Positions 6,748 to 9,155 of a DNA stretch of 9,155 bases are shown one piece after another. The DNA lies in contig VGXK01000059.1 of assembly GCA_016873355.1 (NCBI GenBank), positions 1 to 9,155 of the forward strand, written 5' to 3'. The notes beneath the pieces were generated by a model that saw only the letters and a list, made by a program, of their open reading frames with translations, had not been told where the DNA came from and did no database searches. The translations under genes were made by a program, and so were the position numbers. Source of the stretch: Phycisphaerae bacterium. Its GTDB lineage: Bacteria > Planctomycetota > Phycisphaerae > Phycisphaerales > SM1A02. How positions within the stretch are numbered: the first letter of the stretch is position 1; every line of letters starts with the position of its first letter.

Positions 6748-7256
6748 CGAACCACCTCCTGCAATTGCTGTCGCAGCGCGCCCACTCCGCGCGAGTATCG
6801 ACTCGCCACCGTGCCCAGCGGCACGCCGATGGCGGTGGCGATCTGTTCGAATCCGAGCCGGCCGACCGCGCGCATGACGAGAACTTCCTGCTGCTCCGGC
6901 GGCAGCGCGTCGACCGCCTCGGCGAGCGTGCGCCGCAGATCGCTCGACGGCTCGTTCCAGCCCTCGGTCGAAAGCGACGGATCGAAGAGTCCCTCCGAGA
7001 TCGAGTCGGCGCGCCGCACGCTTCGGCGGCGCCCGAGATCCCGCGCCGCGTTTCGCACCGAGGCGTAGAGGTACGCCACCGGATCGCCGTCGATCCTGCG
7101 ATCGTCGAGCAGCCGGCTCACCGCATCGTGCACGGCGTCCTCGGCCAGGGATGAATCGTGGAGCACGGTCATGGCCACGCTGAAGAGACCCTGGGCGTGC
7201 TGCCGGTAGAGCTCGGCAATGAGGGGCGCACCAGGCATCGTCCGGGAGAAACGCAC
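6744..7256 (-). CDS. ECF (RpoE-like) RNA polymerase sigma factor
   Basis: A 170-residue two-domain sigma factor. Region 2 is at about 13-80: LYRQHAQGLFSVAMTVL, then SLAEDAVHDAVSRLL (matching the usual DAEDxxQExFxxxW helix) and YLYASVRNAARDLGRRRSVRR. A short acidic linker (84-107) leads to region 4 at about 112-165: LPPEQQEVLVMRAVGRLGFEQ (core) followed by IGVPLGTVASRYSRGVGALR, the helix-turn-helix that reads the -35 element. The GTG start at 7256 has AGAAGG seven bases upstream. ATG 7238 (Met7) is an alternative with no clear site. The stop overlaps the next gene as ATGA, the usual arrangement for a sigma and its membrane antagonist. It would redirect transcription in response to an envelope or other signal; its target promoters are unknown. 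The gene lies wholly inside an overlapping open frame continued from rlmN. Confidence 0.93.
   Translation of the reverse strand: MRFSRTMPGAPLIAELYRQHAQGLFSVAMTVLHDSSLAEDAVHDAVSRLLDDRRIDGDPVAYLYASVRNAARDLGRRRSVRRADSISEGLFDPSLSTEGWNEPSSDLRRTLAEAVDALPPEQQEVLVMRAVGRLGFEQIATAIGVPLGTVASRYSRGVGALRQQLQEVVR
6754..6760 (-). promoter_or_regulatory. Strong ribosome binding site of the anti-sigma-like gene
   Basis: AGGAGGT on the minus strand lies six bases before ATG 6747. It sits within the sigma gene's last codons and fixes the start, indicating coupled translation. Confidence 0.85.
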
Positions 7257-7263
7257 GTCGGGA

Positions 7264-7269
7264 CCTTCT
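7264..7269 (-). promoter_or_regulatory. Ribosome binding site of the sigma gene
   Basis: AGAAGG on the minus strand lies seven bases before GTG 7256 and supports this GTG over ATG 7238. A TAA in one of the two phases not used by rlmN (7269-7271) overlaps its first base. Confidence 0.55.
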
Positions 7270-7351
7270 TATCCCGACCGCGTCGCGGGTTCCGGGCCGG
7301 AATCTGCGGCTCCGGCCGGGAGCGTCACCAGCCTCCCGGCCGCGAATCCGC

Positions 7352-8475
7352 TCATTCCCGAGCTGTCCGCAGGCGGCCATGGCCGCACGACCCTTCGTCT
7401 GCCGCCGCTTGCAGAACTGGCCGTTCGAAACCGCCCTCTGCACGAACGAAGTGATCTGCTCCTCGGTGGGGGCCCGCCAGGGCGAATCGCGGCGCGGGTT
7501 GTAGGGGATCACGTTGAGCGAGCAGCGCAGCGGTCGAAGGTAGGCGCAGACTTCGTCGCAGTGCTCGGGCGCGTCGTTCACGCCCGGAATGAGCACGTAC
7601 TCGACGCAGATCGCGGCGGTGGGGCGGCGCGGGAACTCGAGCAGCGCCGCCATGAGCTTCGACATCGGTTCGGCGCGGTTGATCGGCATGATGCGGGAAC
7701 GGATCTCGTCGTTCGGCGCGTTCACGCTCACCGCGAGGTTCACGCGATGGAACCCGGGTCGCCGGATGAACTCGCCGAGTCGGCGGATGCCGTCGGTGCG
7801 CCCCACGGTCGAGATCGAGACGCGGCTCGCCGCCACGCCCGCGCCGTTGCGGTCGCAGAGGATCTCGACCGCCTCGAGCACGGCGTCGAGATTGTCCATG
7901 GGTTCGCCCATGCCCATGAAGACGAGGTTGCGGATCTCGAAGCCGCGTGCGCCGGCGCCCTCGAACGGATTGTCGACGAGGTGCCGCGCGGCGAACCACT
8001 GCGCCACGATCTCCCGCGCCGCGAGATGCCGCATGAGTCCCATCTGCGCGGTCTCGCAGAAGGTGCAGCCCATGGCGCAGCCCACCTGGCTGCTCACGCA
8101 GAGCGTGCGCGAGAAGCCGCCGCCCGCATGCGGCATGGGAATCACGACCGACTCGGTCTCGAGCCCGCCGCCGACCTCGAGCGTGAACTTGACGGTGTCG
8201 CCGTCGATCAGCGTGCGGCCGAAGGGCGGAAGCGAGGGACCGGCCGCGGCGCCGTGGCCCGGATCATCGGGGAGAACGCCGCGCCGATGAATCGCCCGGT
8301 AGATGTCGAGCGAGCGCTCTCGCGGCATTCCGCGCCGCGATGCCGCGTTCACGAAGCGCGAACTCGTGAGCGACATCGCGTCGATCGGCGGGGCGGGGGC
8401 CGGTGCGGACGCGATGACCGGCGCCGGCGCGGACGCGCTGACCGGCGCCGGCGCGGACGCGGAACGCTCTCGCAT
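7352..8475 (-). CDS. rlmN: 23S rRNA (adenine-2503-C2)-methyltransferase RlmN; no in-frame stop (3' end uncertain)
   Basis: Radical-SAM enzyme that methylates C2 of A2503 in 23S rRNA and of A37 in some tRNAs. From ATG 8475 the protein has C126 in TLCVSSQ (the E. coli C118 equivalent), the 4Fe-4S cluster C133-x3-C137-x2-C140, FMGMGEPMDN (187-195) for SAM binding, CVEYVLIPGVND (290-301), NVIPYNP (321-327), and C369 in AACGQLGN (the methyl-carrying E. coli C355). All catalytic residues are present. The usual N-terminal domain is short, and residues 5-29 are an Ala/Pro repeat; ATG 8376 (Met34) is an alternative start. It begins eight bases after the LAB_N stop. The oddity is that the frame has no stop after CGQLGN and stays open to 6229. 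The 3' end given here is the first stop in another phase (TGA, 7352-7354). A gain of one base in the GGG run at 7357-7359 would end the protein CGQLGE. Confidence 0.88.
8396..8467 (-). repeat. Three tandem 24-bp repeats at the rlmN 5' end
   Basis: Units at 8396-8419, 8420-8443 and 8444-8467 share a GGCGCCGGCGCGGACGCG-type core. On the minus strand they code the eight-residue unit SAPAPV-x-A. The second and third units are nearly identical over 18 bases, suggesting recent expansion. They lie between the upstream start (8475) and the alternative start (8376). Confidence 0.8.
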
Positions 8476-8483
8476 CGCCTCGC

Positions 8484-8816
8484 TCACGGCTGATCCGATC
8501 CTTCGGCGCGCACCTCGGCCACGAGCTGCGTCCGCTTCGAGCGCGCAATCAGCATGAGGTTGCGCACGTAGATGAAGATCGCGAACTGGCCGAGCACGCC
8601 CACCACGTCGCGTCGCCAGCAGAAGTAGACGATGAGCATCGCCGAGCCCACGAGACTCATCCACCAGAAGATCGGCGAGACCACGCTTTCCCGGCGGCGC
8701 TCCGACTGGATCCACTGCACGAGCATGCGTCCGGCGAAGACCACCTCGCCGAGCAGTCCCACCGCAACCCACGCGAACTCCTCCGGGCGCTCCACGTTGA
8801 AGAAGCGGTAGAGCAT
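8484..8816 (-). CDS. Lipid-A-disaccharide synthase N-terminal (LAB_N) domain small membrane protein
   Basis: A 110-residue membrane protein with three predicted helices (about 14-32, 47-66 and 69-88). It matches the LAB_N signature: VGLLGEVVFAGRMLVQWIQS (19-38), SER-RRESVVSPIFWWMSLVGS (38-58) and a YVRNLMLIAR end (83-92). In some bacteria this domain is fused to the lipid A disaccharide synthase LpxB; here it stands alone with a short charged tail. Stand-alone copies are often found beside glycosyltransferases or sugar-lipid genes, but none is seen here. The function is inferred only by domain similarity and may concern envelope lipid or sugar metabolism. No clear Shine-Dalgarno precedes ATG 8816. 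The stop lies eight bases before the rlmN start, so it is probably first in the operon. Confidence 0.85.
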   Translation of the reverse strand: MLYRFFNVERPEEFAWVAVGLLGEVVFAGRMLVQWIQSERRRESVVSPIFWWMSLVGSAMLIVYFCWRRDVVGVLGQFAIFIYVRNLMLIARSKRTQLVAEVRAEGSDQP

Positions 8817-8829
8817 GCGAGGGCCAGCC

Positions 8830-8855
8830 TAGGCGACGGGGGGGCGAATCGCCTA
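8830..8855. promoter_or_regulatory. Perfect 7-bp dyad in the divergent promoter region
   Basis: TAGGCGA at 8830-8836 is matched by its inverted copy TCGCCTA at 8849-8855, with a 12-bp spacer containing a run of seven G. It lies between the LAB_N and ferredoxin starts, near the LAB_N start at 8816. It could be an operator or a leader hairpin of the minus-strand transcript. A second short palindrome, TGAGTCTCA, lies at about 8868-8876. Confidence 0.4.
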
Positions 8856-8907
8856 CGCTGTTGCGTCTGAGTCTCAACAACGCGGCACGCCGGAGCATCC
8901 GTCCGCC

Positions 8908-9155
8908 ATGCATCTGAAGCGAAACGACGATCACCAGCACGGGCCTCCGATCGTGCCCGTCAAGTTCATCCTCGAGGACCCGGCGGGGCTCACGAACACC
9001 GAGCAGCGCGAGTGGTCGCTCATGGGCGGCGAAGGGGAGTCGCTGCTGGAGATCGCGCTCGACAACGGCATCAACATCGAGCACGCATGCGGCGGCGTCT
9101 GCGCCTGCTCCACCTGCCATGTCTACGTCGAGAGCGGCATGAAGGAGATCGCCGA
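8908..9155 (+). CDS. 2Fe-2S ferredoxin, Isc type, N-terminal part (3' end outside window)
   Basis: The first 82 residues are present and the frame is open to the edge. After a variable leader of about 14 residues comes PVKFILEDP, then GESLLEIALDNGINIEHACG, then GVCACSTCHVYVESG. The pattern ACGGVCACSTCH matches the Isc ferredoxin cluster loop. C61, C67 and C70 are three of the four expected iron ligands; the fourth should lie beyond the window. C65 is an extra Cys, as in E. coli Fdx. Such ferredoxins carry electrons for iron-sulfur cluster assembly and related reactions. ATG 8908 is the first suitable start; GGAG at 8891-8894 is 13 bases upstream, somewhat far for a ribosome site. The gene is divergent from LAB_N. 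No other isc genes are visible, so the pathway partner is unknown. Confidence 0.93.
   Translation, partial: MHLKRNDDHQHGPPIVPVKFILEDPAGLTNTEQREWSLMGGEGESLLEIALDNGINIEHACGGVCACSTCHVYVESGMKEIA

Noticed and set aside
7257..7351. An autoregulated ECF-type promoter (GGAAC with GTC) before the sigma gene
   Set aside because: GGAAC and a following GTC occur, but the spacing is about 10 rather than the usual 16 bases or so.
7352..7999. A 215-residue minus-strand frame inside rlmN
   Set aside because: It is a different phase of rlmN with no radical-SAM motif. It matters only because its TGA may be the lost rlmN stop.
6229..9120. A single 963-residue minus-strand reading frame
   Set aside because: It is a mosaic: a shadow of the LAB_N gene, then true RlmN, then a shadow across the sigma gene, then the true anti-sigma-like protein. 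Only parts match protein families.

Overview
The window is GC-rich (estimated by eye at about 70 percent), densely coded bacterial DNA with no rRNA, tRNA, CRISPR array or transposase. It holds nine protein genes, two of them cut by the window edges. The high GC, long antisense shadow frames, mixed GTG and ATG starts, and a secreted proline/alanine-rich PDZ protein next to an ECF sigma factor would fit a high-GC planctomycete-like (Phycisphaerae) lineage. There is no marker gene to settle this, so the taxonomy is inference only.

Left part, plus strand. The 3' end of an endonuclease/exonuclease/phosphatase-family gene (2-289) is followed by an M28 zinc aminopeptidase anchored in the membrane by many helices (327-2162). 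A gamma-glutamyltransferase-family Ntn hydrolase (2159-3742) is translationally coupled to it through an ATGA overlap. An unrecognised 230-residue soluble protein follows (3813-4505). The peptidase and the GGT-like enzyme probably act in peptide or gamma-glutamyl compound breakdown. A 175-bp gap (4506-4680) separates this block from the convergent minus-strand block.

Right part, minus strand, read from 8816 down to 4681. The order is a small membrane protein with a lipid-A-disaccharide-synthase N-terminal (LAB_N) domain, the radical-SAM rRNA methyltransferase RlmN, an ECF sigma factor, a one-helix membrane protein lacking a zinc motif that is probably its anti-sigma factor, and a secreted PDZ protein rich in low-complexity sequence. 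Tight spacing (8 nt, an ATGA overlap, and a 51-nt gap) suggests one transcription unit. The last three genes look like a sigma, membrane regulator and envelope PDZ module.

The most unusual point is that the RlmN reading frame has no stop codon. As given, it stays open through the whole sigma gene (in another phase) and runs into the anti-sigma-like gene in the same phase, so a gene caller could fuse RlmN to that protein and miss the sigma factor. An indel or lost stop near 7256-7360 is the simplest explanation.

At the right edge, divergent from LAB_N, begins an Isc-type 2Fe-2S ferredoxin (8908 to the edge). The 91-bp divergent region carries a perfect 7-bp dyad that could be an operator.
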